Source: Bog-473 sp963800725 (GTDB lineage Bacteria > Actinomycetota > Acidimicrobiia > Acidimicrobiales > RAAP-2). Taken from it: DNA of 64,000 nucleotides. Made by a program: the position numbers and the translations under genes. The stretch spans positions 62,001 through 126,000 of the forward strand of contig CAWDCE010000025.1 in the NCBI GenBank assembly GCA_963800725.1, in the 5' to 3' direction. The notes below the pieces were generated by a model. The model was not told where the DNA came from. It did no database searches and was given only the letters and a program-made list of their open reading frames with translations. Below are positions 48,228 through 56,685 of the stretch, one piece after another (positions within the stretch are counted from its first letter, which is position 1; each line of letters starts with the position of its first letter).

Positions 48228-50377
48228 GTTCGTCGCTCCGCCTTTCGCTTCAGCGCTGCCGGACTCGGTGCGGGCCCGCGTACCGCCGGACGATCGATGG
48301 AGAGATACAGCGGAATCCCCACCTGGATGAATCGCCCGGCGGATTTGTGTTGTGTGGTGCTCAACAGGCCGCGCTCGATCACCTGGGGGTCGTCGGCTAC
48401 GGCGTTGGGGTGCACACTGATCGCCACGGGAACCGCGGCCGCGTCAAGGCGCGCACAGACGTCCTCCAGTGACATTTCAGCGATCACCGGCTCGATTAAT
48501 CCGACCTGACAAGAATCGACCCCGAGGTACTCGCACAACCTGACCTGCTGCGCTGTGGTGACCGCGCACACGGCGACCCACCCGTCCATGGCTCGATAGA
48601 GATGGCAACCCGGTGAGGGGCCCTTGAGGTCAGATCCGACGTCGTCGCTTTGCGCTCCGCACATAGCAATTTGGGCGATCTGTTCGGATTGGAAGACCGT
48701 CGCGGTCACCATGAGCGATGCATCGACGGTCCCCCCCTGCGTGCCTCGGGTCCTCGCCAAGAGGGCCAGCACGACCCCGACCGCCAGGTGCAAACCTGTC
48801 CCGTAGTCGTTAGCGGTGAAGTTGACTGGCTGCGGCTGGCCACCGCCTTGGGTCATCTCCATCCCCGTTGCCGCTTGGATGACGTAGTCGAATGACGGGC
48901 GCAGTGCGAGTGGACCCTCCATTCCGAAACCCTTGGCCCGGGCGTAGATCAGATTGGGATTCGCCCCGCGAAGATCATTCTCCCCGAGTCCCAAACGCTC
49001 CCACGTACCGGCAACGGCATTTTCGACCACGACATCGGCTGCGCCCACCAGGTCGAGGAGGCGCCGACGATCTTCCTCAGTCCGCAGATCCAAAGTGAGA
49101 CCACGTTTGGACCGATTGGCGTCCACATAGATGTTGGGCAGCACCGGCATGAGCTGGAATCCGCCCTCACCACCAGGAGGTTCGACCTTGACGACGTCTG
49201 CCCCAAGCTCGGCCAAGAGCCGTGCCGCCAGCGGGCCAGCCCAAAAGCTCGACATGTCGACCACCCGGTGTCCCGCCAACGCGCCGACCCCTCCCCCATG
49301 ACGCGGTGTGCGGGTTGGAGTCGTCGACCCGACGCGTACCTGAATCGGCGGACCGACCAGCGTCAGCCTCCCTCGGTCGGGGTCCTCGATCTGGGTCATC
49401 AGGCCGCTCGTCTCGAGTTGCTGATGGGCCAACCACTCGGTGAGGGTATTGCACTTGGCGCTGGCGGCCGGCGTGGCCAAAAGTTGGTCCTCCCACTCAT
49501 CGGCCGAACGGGTGGCGAATCGCTCGGCAATGCCATTGCGCATCCGATTGCACCATTCGCGGTCGCTCAGACGCTTGAGCGAAGCCGCATCTGCGTAGTC
49601 GAGACCGCCGTCGTCGTCGAGGCCGACCAGTCGACACAGTTCGCGCCACCGTTGCGTTCCGCTCAAGTTCACCTGCATGCCCCGGCCATCATTGGTCGTA
49701 TAGGTGTGCAGAATCGGCGAGTACTTCTGCCGGAACACCCGTGGTCGATGGCGCACGCGATGGAAGATCGGCCCGGCATTGAGAAAGAGCAGGGCTTCGA
49801 GCAACGACGTCTCGACGTGTTGGCCGAAGTGACTCGATTCGCGTTTGACCAGGGCGGCGCCGATGCCAAGGACCGCCAGCAGCGCGGCAGCGACACTGGC
49901 CATGGGAAAGGGCAACCAAATCGGCTCGTCCCCGGTGAAGAGGCCCTGTTGTCCACCCGCACGGGCGTGCACAAGGGGCTCCCATCCTGGATCATCACGT
50001 GACGGTCCCGAACTTCCGTAGGCGGAAATTGAGGCGGTCACCAAATTCGGCTGCTCGGAGCGGAGCATGTCCAAGGAAAGGCCTAGCCCGGCGAGTGCGC
50101 CGGGGCGCAGGTTCTCGATGATGACGTCCGCACTATGGATTGCCGCGGCGGCCTGTGCTCGCCCGGACGCCGACGCGAGGTCGAGCTCCACCGAGGTCTT
50201 GCCCCGATTCCACGCCGCGAAACGTGGTGGGTCTCGCCGGTAGGGATCGCCCCCGGGCCGTTCGATCTTGATGACTTCAGCCCCTTGGTCGGCCAGAAGC
50301 GTGGCGGCGTATGGCGCGGCGATGTACTGACCAATTTCGACCACCCGTAGCCCTGGGAGGAGCGGTTCAGGTGTCAC
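48224..50377 (-). CDS. Tandem CaiB/BaiF (family III) CoA transferase
   Basis: A 717-residue protein made of two family III CoA-transferase domains in one chain. The first (about 1-355) begins LPGLRVVEIGQYIAAPYAA and has VIIENLRPGALAGLGL. The second (about 375-700) begins LAGHRVVDMSSFWAGPLAA and has VVVENAVAGTWERLGLG and GFGMEGPLALRPSFDYVIQA. Single-domain members are about 400 aa and work as interlocked dimers, so one chain here may supply both halves. The enzyme would move CoA between acids. GTG at 50377 is preferred because GGAGGACCCC lies directly upstream. It overlaps the acyl-CoA dehydrogenase stop by 11 nt. Confidence 0.87.
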   Translation of the reverse strand: MTPEPLLPGLRVVEIGQYIAAPYAATLLADQGAEVIKIERPGGDPYRRDPPRFAAWNRGKTSVELDLASASGRAQAAAAIHSADVIIENLRPGALAGLGLSLDMLRSEQPNLVTASISAYGSSGPSRDDPGWEPLVHARAGGQQGLFTGDEPIWLPFPMASVAAALLAVLGIGAALVKRESSHFGQHVETSLLEALLFLNAGPIFHRVRHRPRVFRQKYSPILHTYTTNDGRGMQVNLSGTQRWRELCRLVGLDDDGGLDYADAASLKRLSDREWCNRMRNGIAERFATRSADEWEDQLLATPAASAKCNTLTEWLAHQQLETSGLMTQIEDPDRGRLTLVGPPIQVRVGSTTPTRTPRHGGGVGALAGHRVVDMSSFWAGPLAARLLAELGADVVKVEPPGGEGGFQLMPVLPNIYVDANRSKRGLTLDLRTEEDRRRLLDLVGAADVVVENAVAGTWERLGLGENDLRGANPNLIYARAKGFGMEGPLALRPSFDYVIQAATGMEMTQGGGQPQPVNFTANDYGTGLHLAVGVVLALLARTRGTQGGTVDASLMVTATVFQSEQIAQIAMCGAQSDDVGSDLKGPSPGCHLYRAMDGWVAVCAVTTAQQVRLCEYLGVDSCQVGLIEPVIAEMSLEDVCARLDAAAVPVAISVHPNAVADDPQVIERGLLSTTQHKSAGRFIQVGIPLYLSIDRPAVRGPAPSPAALKRKAERRT

Positions 50378-51596
50378 GGGGTCCTCCGACGGAAGCAGAG
50401 TCCGGCCGGACGAAGGCGTCATGCTCCATTTCTTTGGGCAGTCCGAGCACCTGTTCCGCGATCACGTTGCGGATGATTTCGTTGGTCCCGCCGCCGATCG
50501 ACGCCGACTGTGCGCTGAGGAGCTGACTGCTCCACCGGCCTCCGGCTGGATCGGTTTGCTCCCAAGCGGTCGCGCCCATTCCCGCCACCGACACCGCGAC
50601 GTCTGCGGTGTCTTGGACAAAGCGGGCCATAAACAGTTTCAGCAGCGACGCTTCGCCTCCGCCACTTGTGCCGCTCGAACGTCTGGCGGCCAGATAGCCA
50701 CCCAGGTGGCGGAGCACCATCTGGCGAATCCGAAGCTGCGCCAACATCTGGCGAACTTCGGGCTGTGCGGTGAGTTGGCGTTCCTGCGCCAGACTCAGGA
50801 GGGAATTGAACCCTCCCCTTCCGCCACCACTCGAGCCCATTGCGCCAAGCGCCTGGCGCTCATAGGACAACATCGTGCGCGCAACTCGCCATCCCCCATT
50901 GGTCTCGCCGAGTGCTTGGTCGACCGGGACGCGGACCTCATCGAGAAATACCTCGTTGAAGTGGGCTTCGCCTGTCATCTGGCGAAGTGGGCGGACCGTG
51001 ATTCCGGGCGTGGTCATGTCGACAATCAACATGGTGATGCCCTCGCGCTTTGGGCAATGGGTATCGGTCCGGGTCAAGCATGCTGCGTAATTGCTGTGTT
51101 GGGCCCCTGATGTCCAGACCTTTTGTCCATTGAGGATCCACGAATCGCCGTCGAGCGTCGCGCTCGTGGCCACGCTCGCCAGATCCGAACCTGCGCCCGG
51201 TTCAGAGAACAGCTCGCACCAGACATGCTCGCCGCGCAGTAGCGGAGGAATGTAAGTCCGTTTCTGCAAGTCGCTACCGTGCACCAATATTGTCGGACCG
51301 CACATGCCCAGACCGATCTCGAGGGATCGCGGTGGCACTGCGAAGGAGCGGGCTTCCTGATCGAAGATCCGCTGGAAACGCCCGGGAAGACCTCGACCAC
51401 CGAACTCGGTGGGCCAGGTGATGCCGGCCAGGCCGGCGTCGGCCAGTTGGCGCTGGTACTCCTTGGCCCGCATCACCCCCTTGGCCGTGGAACGTTCGGA
51501 CTCTCCCTTGCGCGGCAATGTGGCGTCGAAGAACGTGCGGACCTCGCGACGAAATGCTTCCTCGTCGATTCTCCCCGCTGTCGCCATCTCAGACAC
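50367..51596 (-). CDS. Acyl-CoA dehydrogenase
   Basis: A 409-residue FadE-type enzyme with GITWPTEFGGRGLPG near 60, CELFSEPGAGSDLASVAT near 130 (FAD strand), GEAHFNEVFLDEVRVP near 215 and a C-terminal QSASIGGGTNEIIRNVIAEQ. The IGGGTNEI variant lacks the Glu of short-chain enzymes, as is common in mycobacterial FadE proteins for branched or cyclic substrates. GTG at 51596 or ATG at 51587 could start it. It lies 15 nt after the TetR stop and is second in the leftward operon. Electrons would go to ETF, encoded about 20 kb away. Confidence 0.9.
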   Translation of the reverse strand: MSEMATAGRIDEEAFRREVRTFFDATLPRKGESERSTAKGVMRAKEYQRQLADAGLAGITWPTEFGGRGLPGRFQRIFDQEARSFAVPPRSLEIGLGMCGPTILVHGSDLQKRTYIPPLLRGEHVWCELFSEPGAGSDLASVATSATLDGDSWILNGQKVWTSGAQHSNYAACLTRTDTHCPKREGITMLIVDMTTPGITVRPLRQMTGEAHFNEVFLDEVRVPVDQALGETNGGWRVARTMLSYERQALGAMGSSGGGRGGFNSLLSLAQERQLTAQPEVRQMLAQLRIRQMVLRHLGGYLAARRSSGTSGGGEASLLKLFMARFVQDTADVAVSVAGMGATAWEQTDPAGGRWSSQLLSAQSASIGGGTNEIIRNVIAEQVLGLPKEMEHDAFVRPDSASVGGPRDT

Positions 51597-51611
51597 CGCG
51601 ACTTGCGGGCG

Positions 51612-52262
51612 TCACGCCGGGACCGCCGCAACGCCTTGGGGCGCACCCAACGCCAAGATCCCCCCGAGTGCCATATCTTTCATCACCCGCGAGAGCCGAT
51701 CGCGATCAACGCTGGTGTGCAGCAGTGGCACCGACCGCAACATGCCGTCGACCATCATGACGGCGGCCCTCGCTTCTTCATCGGTGAGCCCGGGCCGCAC
51801 TTCGCAAAGGAGGTGGACCCATTCGGCCATGGTCACCCGGTCGATGCGGGCGACGCGGCGCCGGTCCTGCTCGTCGAGATGGCGGAATTCTTGTTGATAG
51901 ACCAGACGCAGGTTGCCGCTCTTGAGCTGAAGGGTGACCGCCGCATCGATCAAGGACTCGAGGGTCACCAAGGGCGGCGTGTTCTGGCTCAAGATCCCAT
52001 CGACCGTCACACGCCAGGTGATGGCCGCTTCCTCGACGAGCGTCGAGAGCAGTTCATGCTTGGACTTGAAGTACCGGTAAATGGCCGGACCGCTGACGCC
52101 GACGACCGCACCGATGTCATCGAGGCTGGTCGCTCGAAAGCCACGTTCCCTGAAGAGTTCGGTCGCCGCGGCCATGATTTCCGCCCGCCGCCTAACGCCC
52201 TTTTTCGTCTTGGCCGTGCCGCTGGTCCCCTCGGCCCCCGTCGCCGTATCGGCCTCGACCAC
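51612..52262 (-). CDS. TetR-family transcriptional regulator
   Basis: A 216-residue TetR repressor. The HTH is at residues 47-68 (SLDDIGAVVGVSGPAIYRYF followed by KSKHELL). The N-terminal 25 residues are a Lys/Arg/Thr-rich arm. The ligand domain (about 80-216) is helical and family-specific. GAAGGAG lies 5 nt before the GTG start. The gene heads a leftward catabolic operon and diverges from a rightward one, the classic place for a local repressor whose inducer is a pathway CoA ester. It resembles KstR2/FadR-like regulators in layout only; specific identity is not claimed. Confidence 0.9.
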   Translation of the reverse strand: MVEADTATGAEGTSGTAKTKKGVRRRAEIMAAATELFRERGFRATSLDDIGAVVGVSGPAIYRYFKSKHELLSTLVEEAAITWRVTVDGILSQNTPPLVTLESLIDAAVTLQLKSGNLRLVYQQEFRHLDEQDRRRVARIDRVTMAEWVHLLCEVRPGLTDEEARAAVMMVDGMLRSVPLLHTSVDRDRLSRVMKDMALGGILALGAPQGVAAVPA

Positions 52263-52320
52263 TTTGACTCCTTCGTCACTAGGACCAGCGTCGTCCCTGT
52301 CGCCTGATTCACCAACAAAT

Positions 52321-52403
52321 GTTAGCAGTGCATAACGAATATGCTCAAAATCCTGATTGACTGCGGTCAGACTGCTGCTTATAGTTTAATCACCATTAAT
52401 AAA
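52321..52403 (+). promoter_or_regulatory. Divergent control region: promoter and AT-rich operators
   Basis: For the rightward operon TTGACT (52357-52362), 17 nt, TATAGT (52380-52385) is a near-consensus promoter. TTAAT-4 nt-ATTAA (52386-52399) lies over the expected start site, and GTTA-8 nt-TAAC (52321-52336) lies upstream. Both are AT-rich inverted repeats in GC-rich DNA and are candidates for the adjacent TetR protein. Confidence 0.6.
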
Positions 52404-52421
52404 TCTGCAAGGGGTGAGCAC

Positions 52422-53534
52422 GTGGAATTCGGCATATTCATGGAGTTGTCGGTCCCCCGCCCATGGACGCCTGAGTCCGAGCGGCAGGTGTACGCCAACA
52501 CGCTCGAACAGGTGCGTCTGGCTGATGAGCTGGGCTTCGATTACGTCTGGGCCGTCGAACACCACTTCTTGGAGGAGTACTCGCACTGCTCGGCCCCGGA
52601 CCTGTTCTTGACGGCGTGCGCAATGCAGACCAAACGGATTCGGGTCGGCCACGGCGTGGTGGCCTGCGTGCCGCAATACCAAAGTCCGATCCGAGTCGCG
52701 GAACGTGCGGCCGTCCTCGACATCTTGTCGGGTGGACGACTCGAATTCGGCACCGGCCGCTCGGCCACCTGGACCGAACTCGGCGGATTTCACGCCAATC
52801 CCGACGAGACCAAGAAGACATGGGATGAGTTCGTGCGGGTCATTCCCAAGATGTGGACGCAGGAACGCTTCAGTTGGAACGGCCGCATGTTCTCGATGCC
52901 AGAGCGGGCCATCCTCCCCAAGCCAATCCAATCACCCCACCCCCCAATGTGGGTGGCTGTCACCTCGCCGGGTACCGAGATCGACGCCGCCGACCGGGGC
53001 CTCGGCTGCCTCGGGTTGACGCCAGGGGGTTTCAAGGATTCAGAGAAACGGGTCAACACCTATCGCGCCCATATCGAGAACTGTGAACCGGTGGGCCAGG
53101 TCGTCAACAACAAGGTGCACACGGTGAACTTCTTGTCTTGCGCAGAAGACGGGGACTACGCACGGAGCGCCGGGCTCAAGGTTGCCTCGATGTTCAGTTA
53201 TATGGCATCGCAGTTGCTGTCGGCCAAGGAAGTGCTGCCCACGAACTCGTATCCGACCGCCGGACTCCTCCCGGCGCTCCGTCGCGAGTCAGGCAGTCCC
53301 GGTGACGCCGCCAAGTCATTCAAGGGGGTCACGATGGGCACGCCCGACGATGTCGCCGCCGCCATACGGCAGTGGGAGGCGATCGGGTACGACGGGATCA
53401 ACTTCATTCACCAGTTCATGGAGATCGTCCCCCAGCAATACGTGCTCGACAGCATGCGCCTGTTCGCGCAAGAAGTCATGCCGCAGTTCAAGACCACAAT
53501 GCGGTCCGAGCCCGTCGCCGCGGGGGTGCGCTGA
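52422..53534 (+). CDS. LLM-class flavin/F420-type oxidoreductase
   Basis: A 370-residue luciferase-like monooxygenase-family protein. GTG at 52422 is chosen: AAGGGG lies 8 nt upstream and the family strand EFGIFMELSVPRPW starts there. Further motifs are LADELGFDYVWAVEHHFLEE near 35-55, which is typical of bacterial luciferase-like alkanal/alkane-sulfonate enzymes (EHHF), then VAERAAVLDILSGGRLEFGT near 105 and GFKDSEKRVNTYRAHI. The EHHF motif fits FMN-dependent monooxygenases as well as F420 enzymes. It is first of the rightward operon, and its stop overlaps the next start by TGATG. Confidence 0.88.
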   Translation: MEFGIFMELSVPRPWTPESERQVYANTLEQVRLADELGFDYVWAVEHHFLEEYSHCSAPDLFLTACAMQTKRIRVGHGVVACVPQYQSPIRVAERAAVLDILSGGRLEFGTGRSATWTELGGFHANPDETKKTWDEFVRVIPKMWTQERFSWNGRMFSMPERAILPKPIQSPHPPMWVAVTSPGTEIDAADRGLGCLGLTPGGFKDSEKRVNTYRAHIENCEPVGQVVNNKVHTVNFLSCAEDGDYARSAGLKVASMFSYMASQLLSAKEVLPTNSYPTAGLLPALRRESGSPGDAAKSFKGVTMGTPDDVAAAIRQWEAIGYDGINFIHQFMEIVPQQYVLDSMRLFAQEVMPQFKTTMRSEPVAAGVR

Positions 53535-54295
53535 TGCCCCTCGCCGGTTCACTTGATATCGCTCCCCTGCTCGACGATGCGCCGACGGTCACATTGGCTG
53601 GACAAGAGGCTCGCATCGACGACGTCGACATCCTCCAGGTCATGTATGAGATTGGTTTCTCGGACGTCGAATCACTGGTACCCGCCACGCTCAACCCCAC
53701 GATTCCGCCGGTCGTCGGGTTTCTCATCTACCGGGCAACCCACAGCGAATGGGGGCCGTTCTCCTTGGCCCAGGTCCGCCTCACGGCCCGGGCCGGCGTT
53801 CGTCCACGGGCCTACCTGGTGTCGGCGCGCTGCGACAACCCGGTGGCATCGGCGGCCCTTTCCAGCGCATGGGGCTTTCGAATCGAACCCGCAGAGATCC
53901 GCCTCCGTCGCTTTCATGATCGCATTGCCTGCACGGTGCTCGCTGATCGACGCACCATCCTTGACATCGCACTGGTCGACCCCAACCCAATCACCGGCCA
54001 CGACATCCAGTACCCCCCGGGCATGCATCTGGCCCGGGTCGCCGGAAGTCAGAGCACGAGGCCGCGACTGGTCCAGGTTGACACCGAATACGAGTTCCGA
54101 CGTGCAGATCGCGGTGTACCCGAGCTCGGGACTTTCGACGCCGAGGGGTGGGGCGATGGGCGCCTGATCCCCGTCGAGCCGGTCTCGGCCAGTTTCGCCG
54201 CATGCGACGTGGTCATTCCGGCCGTGCGCTACGTCTGCAATCCCGATATTCCGGCATCTGAAGGAACCGAGAACGTCGAGAGCATCTCGGCGTGA
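53534..54295 (+). CDS. Acetoacetate decarboxylase-like protein without lysine
   Basis: A 253-residue protein whose pattern resembles the acetoacetate decarboxylase superfamily: SLVPATLNPTIPPVVGFLIY, HSEWGPFSLAQVRLTARAG near 80, a domain-central SSAWGFRIEPAEIRL near 120, and a strand-rich second half. Decarboxylation in that family needs a Schiff-base Lys; this protein contains no Lys at all. It may therefore be an aldolase- or hydratase-like member or a binding protein. The ATG overlaps the LLM stop by one base, and a MaoC-like gene follows 40 nt later, so all act in one pathway. Superfamily assignment is tentative. Confidence 0.5.
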   Translation: MPLAGSLDIAPLLDDAPTVTLAGQEARIDDVDILQVMYEIGFSDVESLVPATLNPTIPPVVGFLIYRATHSEWGPFSLAQVRLTARAGVRPRAYLVSARCDNPVASAALSSAWGFRIEPAEIRLRRFHDRIACTVLADRRTILDIALVDPNPITGHDIQYPPGMHLARVAGSQSTRPRLVQVDTEYEFRRADRGVPELGTFDAEGWGDGRLIPVEPVSASFAACDVVIPAVRYVCNPDIPASEGTENVESISA

Positions 54296-54335
54296 TGATG
54301 CGAGGAATGACTTCGAGATACCGGCGGTCGAGGGG

Positions 54336-55604
54336 GTGACCTCGATCGAAGAAGAATTCGAAGAGGCCACAAAGTACCGGTTGCGTCAAGAGGACATCGA
54401 CGCGTCCATCGCCTTAGTCGGCGTCGAAACCCCGAATCGCGCCCGCGAACACCTGAGGACGGCCACACCGGACAGCATCCGCAATTTCGCCCGTGGTCTC
54501 GGCGACGACAATCCCTTGTTCAATGACGACGAGTACGGAACCCACACCCGTTGGGGGAGCCAGGTCGCTCCGCCGTCGATGACCACCATCTTGAATGCTC
54601 CCCTCAAAGGTGACCGGGTGGCGGTCGGGCTGAAGCGGCCGACCTACCGCGGCATCCACGTCTTCGTCTCGGGAGGGTCGTCGCACTGGTACCGACCCGT
54701 CTACCCAGGCGACACGCTTTACAGCTTCAACGGACTTGAATCGGTCGAGGTCAAGAAGTCGGAATTCGCCGAGACCTCGGTGGTCCAGGTCCTGCGCACC
54801 GTCAAGATGAATCAGCGCGGCGAAGTCGTGGCCATCTTGCGCACCTTGGCGATCTATACCGAACGCAAGAGGGCGCGTGACCTGGGCAAGTACGCCGACA
54901 TCACGCCGGCGACCTATAGCGATGACGACATCGCCGACATTGACGCCATCTATGCCGCCGAAGAACCCCGGGGAGGCTCACCGCGGTGGTGGGAGGATGT
55001 GGTCGTCGGCGAGGAGCTCCCGAAGATGGCAAAGGGGCCGCTCACCCAGACCGAGATGATCGTGTTCCATGCCGGAGGATATGGATTCGTACCCTATGCG
55101 CCATCGGCCTCGCGCCTTGGGTACAAGAACCGCCAACGCATCCCGAAATTCTACGTGAAGAACGAGTACGGCATCCCCGACGTGGCCCAACGTGTCCACT
55201 GGGATTCCGCCTGGGCCCAAGCCATTGGCAATCCAATGGCCTACGACTACGGCGTACTCGCGCGAATGCTGGCTCACCCACTACCTCACCGATTGGATGG
55301 GTGACGATGGCTGGCTCGTGCACCAAAGCGATGAGGTGCGCAAGTTCAACTACATCGGCGACACTCAGATCATCACGGGCGAGGTGACGGGCAAACGCGA
55401 AACTGATCGGCAATTTTCGTCGACGTCGCCTTCCGGGCGACCAACCAGCGAGGCACCGTCACCGCGCCGGCGACCGCGACGGTCTCGCTTCCGAGCAGGG
55501 CCGCGGGACCCGTGCTCCTCCCCGTGCCCCCGGCCGACGTCCAGCGAAAGGCCACACAGATGTTTGCCCGGCATCGCGAACTTGTGGCCGAATCGTCGAG
55601 GTGA
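54336..55604 (+). CDS. MaoC-like double hot-dog acyl dehydratase (two frameshifts)
   Basis: A protein of about 422 residues with two hot-dog regions of the FAS1-dehydratase/MaoC type. The N-terminal hot dog has VETPNRAREHLRTATPDSIR and IRNFARGLGDDNPLFNDDEY near 50 (the FAS1_DH hallmark) and FVSGGSSHWYRPVYPGD. The C-terminal hot dog has QTEMIVFHAGGYGFVPYAP and FNYIGDTQIITGEVTGKR. Breaks near 55265 and 55415 join these to FVDVAFRATNQRGTVTAPA and the final stop at 55602-55604. It would hydrate an enoyl-CoA. GTG at 54336 is the best start. It is in the rightward operon of the TetR cluster. Confidence 0.78.
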
Positions 55605-55629
55605 AACGAGCGCGCGGCGACCTCGGTAC

Positions 55630-55680
55630 CTGACGCCAGTTCGGCACGCCACTGCACCTCGGGTACCGTTCGTCATCATG
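55630..55680 (+). promoter_or_regulatory. -10 element with degenerate palindromic operator at the thioesterase start
   Basis: TACCGT (55664-55669) lies 8 nt before the ATG at 55678. Upstream, CTGACGCCAGT (55630-55640) is the exact left two-thirds of the recurring palindrome. The right half is degenerate. Its distance to the -10 matches that at the SDR gene. Confidence 0.35.
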
Positions 55681-56322
55681 AGCGACCCGACTCCGGCCGA
55701 GCCCCGACGGATGGCCCAGCCAAGAATCGATCCGTTCGCCAACACCGTGCGCGAGCCAAATCTCGGTGGCGAGCCCTTCGGCCGCTTCGTGGCGTTGTTG
55801 CGCGACCTCCAAGACGTCGTCATTGTCTCGAACCCCTCGCCCGAGGTGTGGGATGAAGTCGCGGTGCACGTCCAAAATGCCATCGACCTCCTCGAGCCCT
55901 GGCCCGCCCCTGAGCGCCAGCGCCCCGCCGGCACCCGCATTGACCTGCCCGGACGGGGCAACCCGATGCTGGTCCCGTTCATCTGGGACGAAATCATCGA
56001 CGGCCGTGTGCACGGGCGCGCCACCTTTCGCCCCTTCCACCTCGGCGGCAACGGCGCCGCCCACGGCGGCACTTTGCCCTTGCTCTTCGACGAGGTGCTC
56101 GGCCGGGTCGCCAACACCGGCTATGCCAATGTGGCCCGCACGGCCTATCTCAAGGTGAATTACCGCAAGATCACCCCAATCGGGGTCGAACTCCAACTGG
56201 TGGCGACCGTCGACAAGAACGAGGGTCGCAAGCGGTGGGCCAGTGCCCGGTTGTTCAACGGCGAGACGCTGGTGGCCGACGCCGAAGGCCTCTTCTTGGA
56301 GTTGTTGCCGGGGCAGCCCTGA
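55678..56322 (+). CDS. PaaI/hot-dog-fold acyl-CoA thioesterase family protein
   Basis: A 214-residue hot-dog protein. The N-terminal 100 residues are family-specific. The hot dog begins near NPMLVPFIWDEIIDGRVHGR, then carries the active-site helix GNGAAHGGTLPLLFDEVLGR (Gly-Gly-Asx region of PaaI-like thioesterases, with the catalytic acid in LLFDEV) and ARTAYLKVNYRKITPIG. It would hydrolyse acyl-CoA. It lies 74 nt after the MaoC-like gene and seems to have its own leaderless promoter, so it may be co-regulated rather than co-transcribed with that operon. Confidence 0.82.
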   Translation: MSDPTPAEPRRMAQPRIDPFANTVREPNLGGEPFGRFVALLRDLQDVVIVSNPSPEVWDEVAVHVQNAIDLLEPWPAPERQRPAGTRIDLPGRGNPMLVPFIWDEIIDGRVHGRATFRPFHLGGNGAAHGGTLPLLFDEVLGRVANTGYANVARTAYLKVNYRKITPIGVELQLVATVDKNEGRKRWASARLFNGETLVADAEGLFLELLPGQP

Positions 56323-56685
56323 CCCCGGTCACCTCTCGGTGCACGAAACTCCCGGTGGCCCCGCAGATCGGCGGCAATTCCATCCGGCGCACTCGCTTCG
56401 GACGTGGTCGCACCAGGCACGTTGCATCCACACCGTCGACAGCGTGGCGGGGACACCTCAATCGGCTGCGTCGCTCCAACGCCCATTGTTTGGCCCTGGT
56501 CAGCTTTCCCAGACCGATCAGGTATCGACCGACCCGTCCACGTGGCCCGGCAGACCTCAGGTATCAACGAACGTTCGCTCGCGGATTCTCCGTAGTTTTG
56601 GCTTGTCCGGAAGGCTTCCGCGACGCATCATCTCAGACAGCAGCACACGCGAAGGATTGCTCAATCTCACGAGAGAGGAAACCTC
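56323..56685. other. Intergenic stretch without recognised gene
   Basis: About 360 nt with short open frames on both strands but no start signal, motif or RNA fold that I recognise. A TAGTTT near 56593 may be the -10 for the downstream CFA gene. Confidence 0.4.

Noticed and set aside
51612..52262. The TetR protein as the regulator of the 16-bp palindrome.
   Set aside because: Its own divergent promoter has AT-rich repeats instead and lacks the palindrome, so a different regulator is more likely.
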